A stretch of 64,000 bases of DNA from Candidatus Neomarinimicrobiota bacterium (GTDB lineage Bacteria > Fidelibacterota > UBA2242 > B5-G15): contig JACDNV010000001.1 in assembly GCA_017656425.1 (NCBI GenBank), positions 1 to 64,000 on the forward strand. The letters are read 5' to 3'. Both the position numbers and the translations under genes were made by a program. Shown piece by piece: positions 1 to 10,000 of this stretch (the stretch's first letter is position 1; every line of letters starts with the position of its first letter). The notes beneath the pieces are model-generated. The model saw only the letters and a program-made list of their open reading frames with translations. It was not told the DNA's origin and ran no database searches.

Positions 1-59
1 CTATTAGGGAAGGCGGTAGAACAGTTGGTGCCGGTGTCGTAACTCAGATTATTGAGTAG
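1..59 (+). CDS. tuf: Elongation factor Tu, C-terminal end (partial)
   Basis: Only the last 18 codons are inside the window. They read [18 protein letters not shown] followed by TAG, which is the highly conserved C-terminus of EF-Tu (domain 3), the GTPase that delivers aminoacyl-tRNA to the ribosome. The gene enters from the left edge. Its place just upstream of rpmG, tRNA-Trp, secE and nusG is the usual bacterial order, which supports the call despite the short length. Confidence 0.93.
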   Translation, partial: IREGGRTVGAGVVTQIIE

Positions 60-70
60 TAGGTAAGAAT

Positions 71-220
71 ATGAGAGAGATTATAACATTAGAATGTACA
101 GTATGCAAGCGTAGAAATTATACAACAACAAAAAATAAAAGAAAACATCCAGAAAGGGTTGAGTATAAAAAATATTGTAGATGGTGTAATAAACATACAC
201 TTCATAAAGAAACTAGGTAA
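71..220 (+). CDS. rpmG: 50S ribosomal protein bL33
   Basis: A 49-residue protein starting [17 protein letters not shown] and ending HTLHKETR. It has the two CxxC pairs (CTVC near residues 8-11 and CRWC near residues 37-40) of the zinc-ribbon form of bL33, a small protein of the large ribosomal subunit near the E site. The start ATG lies 11 bases after the tuf stop, with AGGTAAG just upstream as a modest ribosome-binding site. The size and the tuf-rpmG-tRNA-secE context fit exactly. Because both zinc CxxC pairs are kept, this is the C+ (zinc-binding) form rather than the zinc-independent paralogue. Confidence 0.93.
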   Translation: MREIITLECTVCKRRNYTTTKNKRKHPERVEYKKYCRWCNKHTLHKETR

Positions 221-233
221 TTGAAATAAAGAC

Positions 234-306
234 AGGTGAGTAGCTCAATTGGTAGAGCACTGGTCTCCAAAACCAGTGGTTGCGGGTTCGAGTCCTGCCT
301 CACCTG
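234..306 (+). tRNA. tRNA-Trp (anticodon CCA)
   Basis: A full cloverleaf can be folded by eye. The acceptor arms AGGTGAG (234-240) and CTCACCT (299-305) pair fully and are followed by discriminator G306. The anticodon stem CTGGT/ACCAG (260-264 and 272-276) encloses the loop CTCCAAA, giving anticodon CCA at 267-269. The T loop GGTTCGAGTCC region is standard. CCA is not encoded in the gene (the next bases are CTC). tRNA-Trp between rpmG and secE is a common bacterial arrangement. Confidence 0.97.
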
Positions 307-340
307 CTCTTTAAAAAGTGATTTTTATCAAGGAGATTTA

Positions 341-523
341 ATGTTTAAGAAGATTAGAGATTTTATTAATGGTGTAACTTTTGAAATGAAAAAAGTGTCC
401 TGGCCAAGTTTTAATGAACTTAAAGGATCAACAATTATAGTACTGGTTTTATCTCTGATCTTATCATTATTTCTTTTTTTAGTAGATACATTATTGGCGA
501 GAATAGTACATGTAATACTTTAG
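341..523 (+). CDS. secE: Preprotein translocase subunit SecE
   Basis: A 60-residue single-span membrane protein, the clamp subunit of the SecYEG protein-export channel. It carries the family motif EMKKVSWPSFNEL at about residues 16-28 (amphipathic helix with the K-V-x-W-P signature), followed by one hydrophobic span at about 32-53. The start is the ATG at 341, six bases after an AAGGAG ribosome-binding site. The open frame can be extended upstream to 236, but only by translating through the tRNA gene. SecE is directly followed by nusG, as in most bacteria. It is the short, one-helix form. Confidence 0.96.
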   Translation: MFKKIRDFINGVTFEMKKVSWPSFNELKGSTIIVLVLSLILSLFLFLVDTLLARIVHVIL

Positions 524-530
524 GATAAAA

Positions 531-1058
531 ATGAACTGGTATGTTTTAAAAGTTTATTCAGGTAGGGAGAAGAAAATAAAAGACGCTATAATACATGAAG
601 CAGAATTATCTGGAATTCAGGATCAGATTGGTAAGGTTTTAGTTCCATCAGAAAAAGTTATGGAGATGCGAGAAGGTAAAAAACGTGTTAAAGATAAAGT
701 ATTTTTCCCGGGGTATATAATTATAGAAATGGAAATGAATAAAAAGACAAGATATTTGATTGAGAATATTCCCGGTGTTATTAGTTTTGTGGGACCGAAG
801 GGTCAACCACTACCTCTACATGAAGATGAGGTGAAAAGAATTCTTGGTGAGGTTGAAACAAAAGACGGGAAAGAAGTTCTTGCTGTTCCGTTTAAGGAGG
901 GCGATCCGGTTAAGGTTGTAGATGGTCCTTTTGTTGATTTTCATGGTGTGGTTCAGGAAGTAAATGAGGATAAGAAAAAGTTAAAGGTAATGGTAAGTAT
1001 TTTTGGAAGGCCAACGCCTGTTGAGTTGGATTTTATGCAGGTTGAATTAGAGAAGTAG
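531..1058 (+). CDS. nusG: Transcription termination/antitermination factor NusG
   Basis: 175 residues. The N-terminal NGN domain (about 2-110) opens with NWYVLKVYSGREKKIKD and contains the conserved segment FFPGYIIIEM. It binds the RNA polymerase clamp. The C-terminal KOW domain (about 120-172) includes EGDPVKVVDGPFVDFHGVV and can contact ribosomal protein uS10 or Rho. No extra domain II insertion is seen. The gene begins 8 bases after secE and is followed closely by rplK, so it is probably co-transcribed with both. Confidence 0.97.
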   Translation: MNWYVLKVYSGREKKIKDAIIHEAELSGIQDQIGKVLVPSEKVMEMREGKKRVKDKVFFPGYIIIEMEMNKKTRYLIENIPGVISFVGPKGQPLPLHEDEVKRILGEVETKDGKEVLAVPFKEGDPVKVVDGPFVDFHGVVQEVNEDKKKLKVMVSIFGRPTPVELDFMQVELEK

Positions 1059-1065
1059 GTGAAAA

Positions 1066-1491
1066 ATGGCTAAGAAGGTAGTCGCAAAAATTAAAATACA
1101 AATAGAAGCTGGAAAGGCTAATCCATCACCGCCAGTAGGTCCAGCTCTGGGACAACATGGTGTTAATATTATGGAGTTTTGTAAAGCATTTAATGCTAAA
1201 ACTCAGGATCAAGCTGGAATGATTATCCCGGTGATAATAACTGTTTATTCAGATAGGTCTTTTACGTTTATTACAAAAACTCCACCTGCGGCTGTATTAT
1301 TGAAAAAGGCAGCAAAAATTGAGAAAGGAAGTGGTGAGCCTAATAAAAATAAGGTCGGGAAAGTAACCCTTGATGATATTAAAAAAATTGCCGAGTTAAA
1401 AATGCAAGATCTTAATGCACATACAGTAGAAAAGGCAATGGAAATGATAAAAGGAACGGCCAGATCAATGGGATTAATTGTCGAGGAGTAG
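1066..1491 (+). CDS. rplK: 50S ribosomal protein uL11
   Basis: 141 residues, the normal length. The N-terminal domain holds the proline-rich stretch [20 protein letters not shown] (about residues 19-38), which forms the flexible hinge at the GTPase-associated centre. The C-terminal part ([14 protein letters not shown], then [12 protein letters not shown]) binds 23S rRNA. It sits 7 bases after nusG and 8 before rplA, in the canonical L11-L1-L10-L12 order. Confidence 0.97.
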   Translation: MAKKVVAKIKIQIEAGKANPSPPVGPALGQHGVNIMEFCKAFNAKTQDQAGMIIPVIITVYSDRSFTFITKTPPAAVLLKKAAKIEKGSGEPNKNKVGKVTLDDIKKIAELKMQDLNAHTVEKAMEMIKGTARSMGLIVEE

Positions 1492-1499
1492 ATCGAATT

Positions 1500-2189
1500 A
1501 TGAAAGTATCCAAAAGAGTTCTGAAAAATAAAAGTTTGGTTGATAAAACTAGGGAGTATGATTTAAAAGAAGCTATTGCACTCATAAAAAAAACAGATCC
1601 TCCTAAGTTCGATGAGACTATTGAAGCTCATGTAAATTTAGGAGTTGATCCAAGACATGCAGATCAGAATGTTAGAGGTACAGTTTATCTTCCTAATGGA
1701 ACCGGTAAAAAGATAAGAGTACTTGTGTTGACAAAGAGTAAGATCGAGGAAGCTAAGGAGGCTGGAGCTGATTATTTTGGATTTGAGGAATATATAGAGA
1801 AGATAAAGAACGGTTGGCTCGAATTTGATGCGGTTATTGCTACTCCCGATGTCATGAGTGAAGTTGGTAAACTGGGTAGAATTCTCGGTCCAAGAGGGCT
1901 CATGCCAAATCCAAAAAGTGGAACGGTAACAAACGATGTTGCTAAAGCTGTTAATGAATTAAAAGCGGGTAGGATAGAAGTCAGAGTTGATAAATATGGT
2001 ATTATTCATGCACCTGTTGGGAAGCGTTCGTTTACCGATGAACAACTAGAGGAAAATATTAGGTCATTAGTTTCATCTCTGATTAAAATGAAGCCTCCTG
2101 CAGCAAAAGGAGCATATCTTAAAAAAATAACATTAGCATCTACAATGGGTCCAGGTGTTACTGTTAAAAGAGAGTCTGTTGTTTCATAA
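1500..2189 (+). CDS. rplA: 50S ribosomal protein uL1
   Basis: 229 residues, typical length. The hallmark [17 protein letters not shown] lies around residues 127-143, and the C-terminal domain-I strand contains [10 protein letters not shown]. uL1 forms the mobile L1 stalk that helps eject deacylated tRNA, and in many bacteria it represses its own rplK-rplA transcript. I could not pick out a convincing L1-binding mimic in the short leader, so autoregulation is only known from the family. Confidence 0.97.
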   Translation: MKVSKRVLKNKSLVDKTREYDLKEAIALIKKTDPPKFDETIEAHVNLGVDPRHADQNVRGTVYLPNGTGKKIRVLVLTKSKIEEAKEAGADYFGFEEYIEKIKNGWLEFDAVIATPDVMSEVGKLGRILGPRGLMPNPKSGTVTNDVAKAVNELKAGRIEVRVDKYGIIHAPVGKRSFTDEQLEENIRSLVSSLIKMKPPAAKGAYLKKITLASTMGPGVTVKRESVVS

Positions 2190-2213
2190 TGAAAATAGTT
2201 GTCGGGAGAGATT

Positions 2214-2738
2214 ATGCCAAATCCAAAAAAAGTTGAAATAGTGGAGCAAATAACAGAGAAGTTTAAAAAATCTAAAGGGATGTATTTTGTTGATTTTTTA
2301 GGAATGAATGTTGAACAGGTGAATAGTTTGCGTAAAGAAATGAGAAACGCGAACATCGATTACCGAGTTTTGAAAAATACGCTTTTAAGACTAGCTGCTG
2401 ATAAATCGGGTTTAAATGAGAATGTTAAGAAATTTTTTACTGGTCCGACAGCAGTAGCGTTTTCATATGATGATCCAACTATTCCTGCAAAAGTACTGAC
2501 CGATTTTATTAAAAAGAATAAAATTGAACATTTAAGGATTAAAGGATGTCTGTTTGAAAATGAAATTTATTATGAAAATGAAGTTGAAAATATTGCTAAG
2601 TTACCAACTAAAGATGAATTATTGGCCAAATTTATAGCAACAATTCAGACACCACTTTCTAATTTAGTAGCAACTTTGAGTTCGCCATTCACACAGTTGA
2701 TTGGTGTTTTAAACGCTTTGAAAGAAAAGAAAGAATGA
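2214..2738 (+). CDS. rplJ: 50S ribosomal protein uL10
   Basis: 174 residues with the start at ATG 2214. The ATG is preceded by GGGAGAG (2204-2210) at correct spacing; a longer in-frame TTG start at 2199 would include this ribosome-binding site and is less likely. The N-terminal rRNA-binding domain contains KSKGMYFVDFLGMNVEQVNS and the R-x-L-KNTLL-R-A segment. The C-terminal helix binds bL12 dimers to build the stalk that recruits translation factors. It is followed 32 bases later by rplL, whose own ribosome-binding site is strong. That fits the higher synthesis needed for L7/L12. Confidence 0.96.
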   Translation: MPNPKKVEIVEQITEKFKKSKGMYFVDFLGMNVEQVNSLRKEMRNANIDYRVLKNTLLRLAADKSGLNENVKKFFTGPTAVAFSYDDPTIPAKVLTDFIKKNKIEHLRIKGCLFENEIYYENEVENIAKLPTKDELLAKFIATIQTPLSNLVATLSSPFTQLIGVLNALKEKKE

Positions 2739-2770
2739 AAATGTATTGTAGAAAAGGAGGATAAAAAGAC

Positions 2771-3154
2771 ATGGCAGAAATAACAAGAGCGGATGTATTA
2801 GAATATCTTGAAAAAGCAAATATGCTTGAAATTTCAGAACTGATTAAGGATATCGAGGAGAAATTTGGAGTAAAGGCAGCCGCTCCGGTAGCAGTAGCTG
2901 CCGCACCAGGGGCAGCGCCCTCTGAAGCTAAAGAAGAAGAAAAGACTGAGTTCGATGTAGTGCTGAAGGAAGTAGGTCCACAAAAAATAAATGTAATCAA
3001 AGTTGTAAGAGCAGTTACCAATTTGGGATTAAAAGAAGCAAAGGATCTTGTTGATAATGCTCCGGGTACGGTAAAGGAAGGTATCTCGAAAGAAGAAGCA
3101 GAAAATATTAAAAAGCAACTTGAAGAAGCCGGAGCAAAGGTAGAATTAAAATAA
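2771..3154 (+). CDS. rplL: 50S ribosomal protein bL12 (L7/L12)
   Basis: 127 residues in the standard three parts. An N-terminal dimerisation domain (about 1-35) is followed by an alanine/proline-rich hinge (about 36-55, [18 protein letters not shown]) and then a C-terminal factor-binding domain starting near [12 protein letters not shown], with the signature [20 protein letters not shown]. The ATG follows an AAAGGAGG ribosome-binding site (2753-2760), one of the strongest in this cluster, consistent with bL12 being needed in four to six copies per ribosome. Confidence 0.97.
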   Translation: MAEITRADVLEYLEKANMLEISELIKDIEEKFGVKAAAPVAVAAAPGAAPSEAKEEEKTEFDVVLKEVGPQKINVIKVVRAVTNLGLKEAKDLVDNAPGTVKEGISKEEAENIKKQLEEAGAKVELK

Positions 3155-3216
3155 TTGCTAATCCCAATATCTATGAATTTACAAAAGTTTCTCTGAGAGA
3201 AATGCAAGAGTTTTTA

Positions 3217-3235
3217 CTCTATAATATATATAGAG
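3217..3235 (+). other. AT-rich hairpin in the rplL-rpoB spacer
   Basis: CTCTATA (3217-3223) and TATAGAG (3229-3235) form a perfect 7-bp stem with a 5-base loop in the 127-base gap between rplL and rpoB. There is no T-run directly after it (GGGTTAAAC follows), so it is not a good intrinsic terminator. In other bacteria this gap carries an attenuator or an RNase processing site that lowers rpoBC relative to the ribosomal genes. This hairpin is a weak candidate for such a site. Confidence 0.35.
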
Positions 3236-3281
3236 GGTTAAACTATTAAAACCATAAAAATTTCATAAAAGGAGGGAGAAT

Positions 3282-6200
3282 TTGAGAACCATTCAAAATT
3301 TTGTTGATGAACGTAAATCCTTTGCTAAATCGAAGCCAGTAATGAAAGTACCTGACTTGCTTGATATACAGATCAAGTCATTTGAGGATTTTTTACAAAA
3401 GGATGTTCCTCCTGATAAAAGGAAGATTCAGGGACTAGAAGAAGCTTTCAGAACAGTGTTTCCAATTGAGGACAATCATGGTAATTATCTTCTGGAATAC
3501 AAATATTATACGGTAGGAGACCCTCCATACACAGTCTGGGAAAGTATTGAGAGAGGGGTAACATATGCTGTACCACTAAAAGTAAGGTTAGTACTGCACA
3601 TCAGTGAAGAAGGTGGTAGCGGTAAATATACTGCTGGAATTGAGCAGGATATTTTCTTCGGGAATATTCCTTATATGACTGATCGAGGTACTTTTGTAAT
3701 AAATGGTGCAGAAAGAGTTATAGTATCTCAACTTCAAAGGTCTCCTGGTGTATTTTTTGACCAGCAGGATCATTCAAGCGGAAATAAGATATATATATCA
3801 CGTGTTATACCTTTTAGAGGTAGCTGGGTTGATTTTGTGATCGATCATAATGATATAATGCATGCTATTATTGATAAAAGAAGAAAATTTCCAGCAACTA
3901 TATTACTTAGAGCTTTTGGATATCCCAAAAATGAAGATATATTAGCGCTTTTTGATATGGGTAAAAGGGTTAATATCAAGAATGCTGAAAAGGAAGCTAA
4001 TGGTAAATTTCTAGCTGAGAATATTGTTGATCCAGAGACAGGTGAAGTTATAATTGATATAAAGAACAGGGTGAAAGTTGACGAAGAGGTTATAAAGATA
4101 TGTAAAAACCACAATATTGAATCTTTACTTGTGTTTGCCACTGATGATGAAACTATTATAAATGTCTTCCTTAATACATTTATAAAAGATCCAATATTTA
4201 ACGATGAGGAGGAGGCAGTATATTTTCTATATAGAAATCTTAGAACTGGAGAACCACCAAATCTGGATGTTGCCAGAAAATTTGTTGAGAGACTATTTTT
4301 CAGTCCCAAAAGATATGATCTTGGGATGGTTGGAAGATATAGGATTAACAAGAAATTTAATCTAAAAATTCCAATTGAGGAAACTGTATTAACGAAGCAG
4401 GATCTTGTTGAGATAATGCGTTATCTGGTAAAAATGAAGCGAGGTGAGATCGGGGTTGATGATATTGATCATCTTGGTAACAGGAGAGTTCGAACAGTTG
4501 GAGAGCAGCTTACAAATCAATTTACCCTAGCATTGACAAGGATGGCTAGAACCGTAAGAGAGAGAATGAACCTGAGGGAATCGGAAAACTTGACACCCCA
4601 GGACCTTGTAAACTCCAGAATAATTACGTCTGCTATAAATTCATTTTTCGGAACTAACCAATTATCACAGTTTATGGATCAGACTAATCCGCTTGCGGAA
4701 ACAACCCATAAACGTAGGGTTTCTGCTCTAGGTCCAGGTGGTTTAAGCAGGGAGAGAGCTGGATTCGAGGTGAGAGATGTACATTATACACATTATGGCA
4801 GATTGTGTCCAATAGAGACTCCTGAAGGGCCCAATATCGGTCTTATATCCTCTTTAGCAACATATGCTTATGTGAATGAACTTGGATTTATTGAGACACC
4901 CTACAGAAAAGTGTTTATCGAAAATGGTAAAGCAAGGGTTACAAATGAAATAGAGTATTTATCAGCTGATGATGAAGATAGGGAATTAATTGCACAGGCA
5001 AACGCACCAGTTGATGAAAAAGGATACTTTAAGGCATCAAGAGTTAGGGCAAGGATTAAAGGTGAATTTCCGATTGTTGATCCAAAAGAAGTTAAATATA
5101 TGGATGTGTCCCCGCAGCAAATTGTTTCTGTATCGGCTTCACTAATTCCATTCCTGGAGCATGATGATGCAAATAGAGCTCTTATGGGTTCAAATATGCA
5201 GCGTCAGTCTGTCCCGCTTCTAATACCTGAAAGACCTATCGTTGGAACTGGAATGGAAAAGAAAGTCGCGGTAGATTCGAAGGCTGTGGTAACCTCTCCT
5301 ATTGATGGTGTTGTGGAGAAGGTAAGCGCTAATTACATCATTATACGTAATGAAGAGTTTAAAGATGAATTAAATTTGGATGAAACGAAGGAGAGAATAC
5401 GTATTGACCTGGTGAAGTTCCAGAGAACAAATCAGGATACAACTATAAATCAGAGGCCACTAGTAAAACCAGGACAAAAAGTTAAAAAGGGAGATGTGAT
5501 TGCAGATGGTTGTTCTACAGATAAAGGAGAGCTGGCTTTAGGTAGGAATGTGCTTGTTGCCTTTATGCCCTGGAGGGGATATAACTTTGAGGATGCTATT
5601 GTAATAAGTGAGAGATTGCTAAAAGATGATGTTTTTACAAGTGTTCATATTAAAGAGTTTGAACTAGAAGTTAGAGACACAAAGAGAGGTCCAGAAGAGC
5701 TTACAAGGGAAATTCCCAATATAAGTGAAGAAAAAACAGCTAATCTTGATCCTAACGGTATAATCAGAGTAGGGGCTGAGGTTCAGCCTGGTGATATACT
5801 GATTGGTAAGGTGGTGCCAAAAGGCGAAACAGATCCAACACCTGAGGAAAAACTCCTACGTGCGATATTTGGTGAAAAGGCAGCTGATGTTAAAGATGCA
5901 TCCAAGAAGGCTGACCCTGGTGTTTGGGGAGTTGTAATAAATACAAAGTTATTCAGTAGAAAAGGAAAAGAAAGTAGAATTAAAGACAGGAAAAAGATTG
6001 AAGAAATAACCAACAGTGGTTTATTAAGACAAGCAGAACTCAAGAAAAGAAGAAATGCAAAACTAATTGAAATTCTTAAAGGTAAGATTGCCAATGAAAT
6101 TAAGGATATAACAAATAGGAATGTTGTAGTCAAGGATGGTACTGTGTTCGATGACGAACTATTGAAAAATTTGGATTTTGATAAGCTTGCCTTAAATGTC

Positions 6201-7082
6201 GATTGGACAAAGGATGAAGAGACTAACAAAAAAATAAAGACGTTATTCGACAATTATTTTAAAGTATCCCAAAAAATTGATGATGATATTGAGAAGGAAA
6301 TATACAAAATCAAAGTTGGAGATGACTTGCAACCAGGTGTTCTACAGTTAGCAAAGGTTTATGTTGCGACAAAGCGTAAAATTCGTGTGGGAGACAAGGT
6401 TGCAGGACGTCATGGAAATAAAGGTGTTGTTTCTATTGTAGTGCCAGAAGAAGATATGCCATTCTTAGAAGATGGTACCAGAGTAGATATGATATTGAAT
6501 CCTCTCGGTGTTCCATCACGTATGAATCTTGGTCAATTATACGAAACAATGCTTGGGTGGGCAGGTAAGAAACTTGGTATACATTACGAAACTCCTGTTT
6601 TCAACGGTGCGACACATGATGAGGTAATTGCGGAACTTAAAAAAGCTGGTTTGCCTGAGGACTGTAAAGTAACGTTATATGATGGTAAGACTGGAGAGCC
6701 TTATGAAAATAAGGTGATGGTTGGTTACATTTATATGATGAAATTATTGCACCTTGTTGAGGATAAGGTGCATGCTCGTGCAACAGGTCCTTATTCATTA
6801 ATTACACAGCAACCACTTGGTGGAAAAGCACAGTTTGGAGGTCAGAGACTGGGTGAAATGGAAGTCTGGGCACTTGAAGCATATGGTGCCGCTTATACTT
6901 TACAAGAAATGCTTACAGTAAAATCAGACGACGTAGATGGAAGAACTAAGATGTATAATGCAATTGTTAATGGCGAGAATTTCTCGGATTTCGGAATGCC
7001 AGAATCTTTTAATGTTCTTGTTAAAGAATTACAAGGATTATGCATAGAATTAGATTTAAATTACACAGATGAAGAGGAGTAA
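3282..7082 (+). CDS. rpoB: DNA-directed RNA polymerase subunit beta
   Basis: 1266 residues, between the short Bacillus form and the longer E. coli form. The start is TTG at 3282, supported by GGAGGGAG (3271-3278) seven bases upstream and by the conserved opening. The rifampicin-pocket region starts at residue 456 (FGTNQLSQFMDQTNPL) and continues with THKRRVSALGPGG. The usual sensitive residues (Asp in QFMDQ, His in THKRR, Ser in VSALG) are all present, so the wild-type enzyme is predicted to be rifampicin-sensitive. A Lys-rich stretch around residues 890-1000 is a lineage-type insertion in the beta lobe/flap half. The C-terminal part has the conserved RVGDKVAGRHGNKGVVS and the FGGQRLGEMEVWALEAYGA segment. 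It is transcribed with rpoC, 6 bases downstream. Confidence 0.97.
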   Translation: MRTIQNFVDERKSFAKSKPVMKVPDLLDIQIKSFEDFLQKDVPPDKRKIQGLEEAFRTVFPIEDNHGNYLLEYKYYTVGDPPYTVWESIERGVTYAVPLKVRLVLHISEEGGSGKYTAGIEQDIFFGNIPYMTDRGTFVINGAERVIVSQLQRSPGVFFDQQDHSSGNKIYISRVIPFRGSWVDFVIDHNDIMHAIIDKRRKFPATILLRAFGYPKNEDILALFDMGKRVNIKNAEKEANGKFLAENIVDPETGEVIIDIKNRVKVDEEVIKICKNHNIESLLVFATDDETIINVFLNTFIKDPIFNDEEEAVYFLYRNLRTGEPPNLDVARKFVERLFFSPKRYDLGMVGRYRINKKFNLKIPIEETVLTKQDLVEIMRYLVKMKRGEIGVDDIDHLGNRRVRTVGEQLTNQFTLALTRMARTVRERMNLRESENLTPQDLVNSRIITSAINSFFGTNQLSQFMDQTNPLAETTHKRRVSALGPGGLSRERAGFEVRDVHYTHYGRLCPIETPEGPNIGLISSLATYAYVNELGFIETPYRKVFIENGKARVTNEIEYLSADDEDRELIAQANAPVDEKGYFKASRVRARIKGEFPIVDPKEVKYMDVSPQQIVSVSASLIPFLEHDDANRALMGSNMQRQSVPLLIPERPIVGTGMEKKVAVDSKAVVTSPIDGVVEKVSANYIIIRNEEFKDELNLDETKERIRIDLVKFQRTNQDTTINQRPLVKPGQKVKKGDVIADGCSTDKGELALGRNVLVAFMPWRGYNFEDAIVISERLLKDDVFTSVHIKEFELEVRDTKRGPEELTREIPNISEEKTANLDPNGIIRVGAEVQPGDILIGKVVPKGETDPTPEEKLLRAIFGEKAADVKDASKKADPGVWGVVINTKLFSRKGKESRIKDRKKIEEITNSGLLRQAELKKRRNAKLIEILKGKIANEIKDITNRNVVVKDGTVFDDELLKNLDFDKLALNVDWTKDEETNKKIKTLFDNYFKVSQKIDDDIEKEIYKIKVGDDLQPGVLQLAKVYVATKRKIRVGDKVAGRHGNKGVVSIVVPEEDMPFLEDGTRVDMILNPLGVPSRMNLGQLYETMLGWAGKKLGIHYETPVFNGATHDEVIAELKKAGLPEDCKVTLYDGKTGEPYENKVMVGYIYMMKLLHLVEDKVHARATGPYSLITQQPLGGKAQFGGQRLGEMEVWALEAYGAAYTLQEMLTVKSDDVDGRTKMYNAIVNGENFSDFGMPESFNVLVKELQGLCIELDLNYTDEEE

Positions 7083-7088
7083 AATAAA

Positions 7089-10000
7089 ATGAATGGTGTA
7101 AAACCAACGAATCACAGGAAGGAATTTACAAACATTACAATACACCTTTCCTCCCCTGAGACTGTCTTGAAGAGATCGAGGGGAGAGGTATTAAGACCTG
7201 AAACAATAAATTACAGAACATACAAACCAGAAAAAGATGGTTTATTTTGTGAAAAAATTTTTGGTCCTGTCAAAGATTATGAATGTCATTGTGGAAAATA
7301 TAAGAGGATTCGCTATAAAGGTATAATATGTGATAGATGTGGAGTGGAAGTTGCGCCAAAGCGTGTTCGTCGTGAAAGGATGGGTCATATAACTTTAGCT
7401 GTTCCTGTGGTACATATATGGTATCTAAAATCAATTCCTAGTAAGCTTTACTATTTGCTTGATATTCCTTCTAGGGAGTTGGAGGAAATAACATACTATG
7501 AAAAATATGTGGTAATTAATCCAGGGAAGTCAAATTTACCTTATAAGGCTGTGATTACAGAAGAAGAGTATTTCGAAAATCTAATGGAATATGGACCCAA
7601 GACTGAATTGTTGGATGAAGAAGAAGTACAGGAATATTTCATAGCCAAGACTGGTGGTGAAGCAATAAGAGACCTTTTGAGACAAGTTGACATTGAAACT
7701 TTAGTGACAAAACTAAAAAATGATTTGAAAAACTCAAGATCAGAAACCCAAAAGAGTGAAATTTTAAAAAGATTAAAGGTGGTTCAGGCATTTTTGCCTA
7801 AAGAAGGTAGACCTGTCAATAAACCTGAGTGGATGGTTATTACAATTCTACCTGTGATACCTCCTGATTTAAGACCTCTTGTTCCTCTAGAAGGTGGAAG
7901 ATTTGCTGCAAGCGATTTGAATGACCTATATAGAAGAGTTATTATAAGAAATAATAGGTTAAAACAGTTAATGGAGATAAAGGCACCTGATGTAATTTTG
8001 AGAAATGAAAAAAGAATGCTTCAGGAGGCGGTTGATTCTCTATTTGATAATAGCAAACGTACAACCGAGGTAAGAGGAAGTACAAGAAGACCTTTAAAAA
8101 GTCTTAGCGATATGCTCAGAGGCAAAGAGGGTAGATTTAGACAAAATCTACTTGGTAAGAGAGTTGATTATAGTGGGAGATCAGTAATTGTTGTTGGTCC
8201 AGAGCTAAAATTGAATGAATGTGGTCTACCGAAGGAGATGGCTATTGAGCTATTTAAGCCCCATATAATGCATGAATTACTCAAAAGAGGTATTGCTAAA
8301 TCTCCTAAAGCAGCAAAGTTAATGATTGATAATAAAGAGCCAGATGTATATAAAGTTCTTGAGTATGTTGTGAAAGATCATCCAGTGTTGTTAAACCGTG
8401 CACCTACATTACATAGGCTAGGTATACAGGCATTTCAACCAGTTTTAACAGATGAGCTTGCGATTCAAATCCATCCTCTCGTTTGTGCTGCTTTCAATGC
8501 AGATTTCGATGGTGACCAAATGGCGGTCCACGTACCCCTCTCCTTTGAAGCACAGATGGAAGCTAGGATATTGATGCTATCAAGTCATAATATCCTTCAT
8601 CCTGCTCATGGGAATCCAATTGCAATTCCCTCTCAGGATATGGTTCTTGGCATTTATTATATCACAAAGAAAAAAGATGGAGCCAAGGGAGAGAATACTA
8701 TATTTAGCTCCATTGACGAAGCAATATATGCGTATGAAGTAGGAGAGGTTGATTTACATGCGAAAGTAAAAATTAAAATTGACGGTAAATTAATTGATAC
8801 AACGCCTGGTCGTGCTATTTTTAATAGCATATTACCACCAGGAATGAATTATATAAATGAGCTTATTACTAAGTCAAGGCTTGAAAAGATAGTAGGATAT
8901 GCTTTTAGAAAAGTTGGTAACTATGAAACCGTTAAATTTCTTGATAGATTGAAAGATCTTGGGTTTGCCTATGCTACTAAAGCTGGAGCAACAATATCAA
9001 TTGCGGATATTCTAATACCACAAGAAAAGCAAAGGATAATCGATGATACATTTAAACGTGTTGATGATATCCAGAGAAAATTTCAAAAAGGTATCCTAAC
9101 TGAGGGAGAAAGATATAATAAGGTAATTGATGAATGGACACACACTACAAATAAAATTACAGATATTTTATTCGAACATTTATCTAAGGATAGGCAGGGA
9201 TTCAATCCTGTATTTATGATGGCTGATTCTGGAGCAAGGGGAAGTCGTGAACAGATAAAGCAGCTTGCTGGTATGAGAGGTTTGATGGCAAAACCTCAAA
9301 AAACATTGACCGGACAGGTAGGTGAGATTATTGAAACGCCTATTACATCTAACTTTAAAGAAGGGCTGACGGTACTGGAGTATTTTATCTCAACTCATGG
9401 TGCACGTAAAGGACTTGCCGATACGGCCTTAAAAACTGCTGATGCCGGTTACCTGACCAGAAGGCTTGTCGATGTTGCTCAGGATGTGGTTGTTACAATG
9501 GAGGACTGCGGTACTATCAATGGTATTGAGGTTACTGCTTTGAAAAAAGAAGAAAGTATTATAGAGGGATTGGCGGATCGTATAGTCGGTAGAGTAGCTC
9601 AAGAAGATATTTTCAATCCTGAGAATGAAAACGAAATAATCGTTGAAGCAGGTGAAGAAATTGATGAAGATACTGCTATGAAAATTCAGGATCTGGGTAT
9701 TGTAAAAGTAAGGATAAGGTCAGTTTTAACATGTGAAGCAGATCATGGTGTATGTGCAAAATGCTACGGTAGGAATTTGGCTACAGGTCAGATGGTTAAT
9801 GTCGGTGAGGCCGTCGGCATAATGGCTGCTCAGGCTATTGGTGAGCCAGGGACGCAATTAACACTAAGGACTTTTCATTACGGAGGTACTGCGGCGAGAG
9901 TTGTAGAGGAGTCTGATACTATTGCAAAAACTGCAGGAAAGGTTGTGTTCTCTATTAATTATAAATGCGTTAAATACGAAAAAGGTGATTATTATGTAGC

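Noticed and set aside
236-340. Upstream extension of secE through the tRNA-Trp gene
   Set aside because: The region folds as a full tRNA with anticodon CCA, and the ATG at 341 has its own AAGGAG site.
3845-4351. Minus-strand open frame (168 codons) within rpoB
   Set aside because: Antisense shadow of the conserved rpoB reading; no family motif and no start signals.
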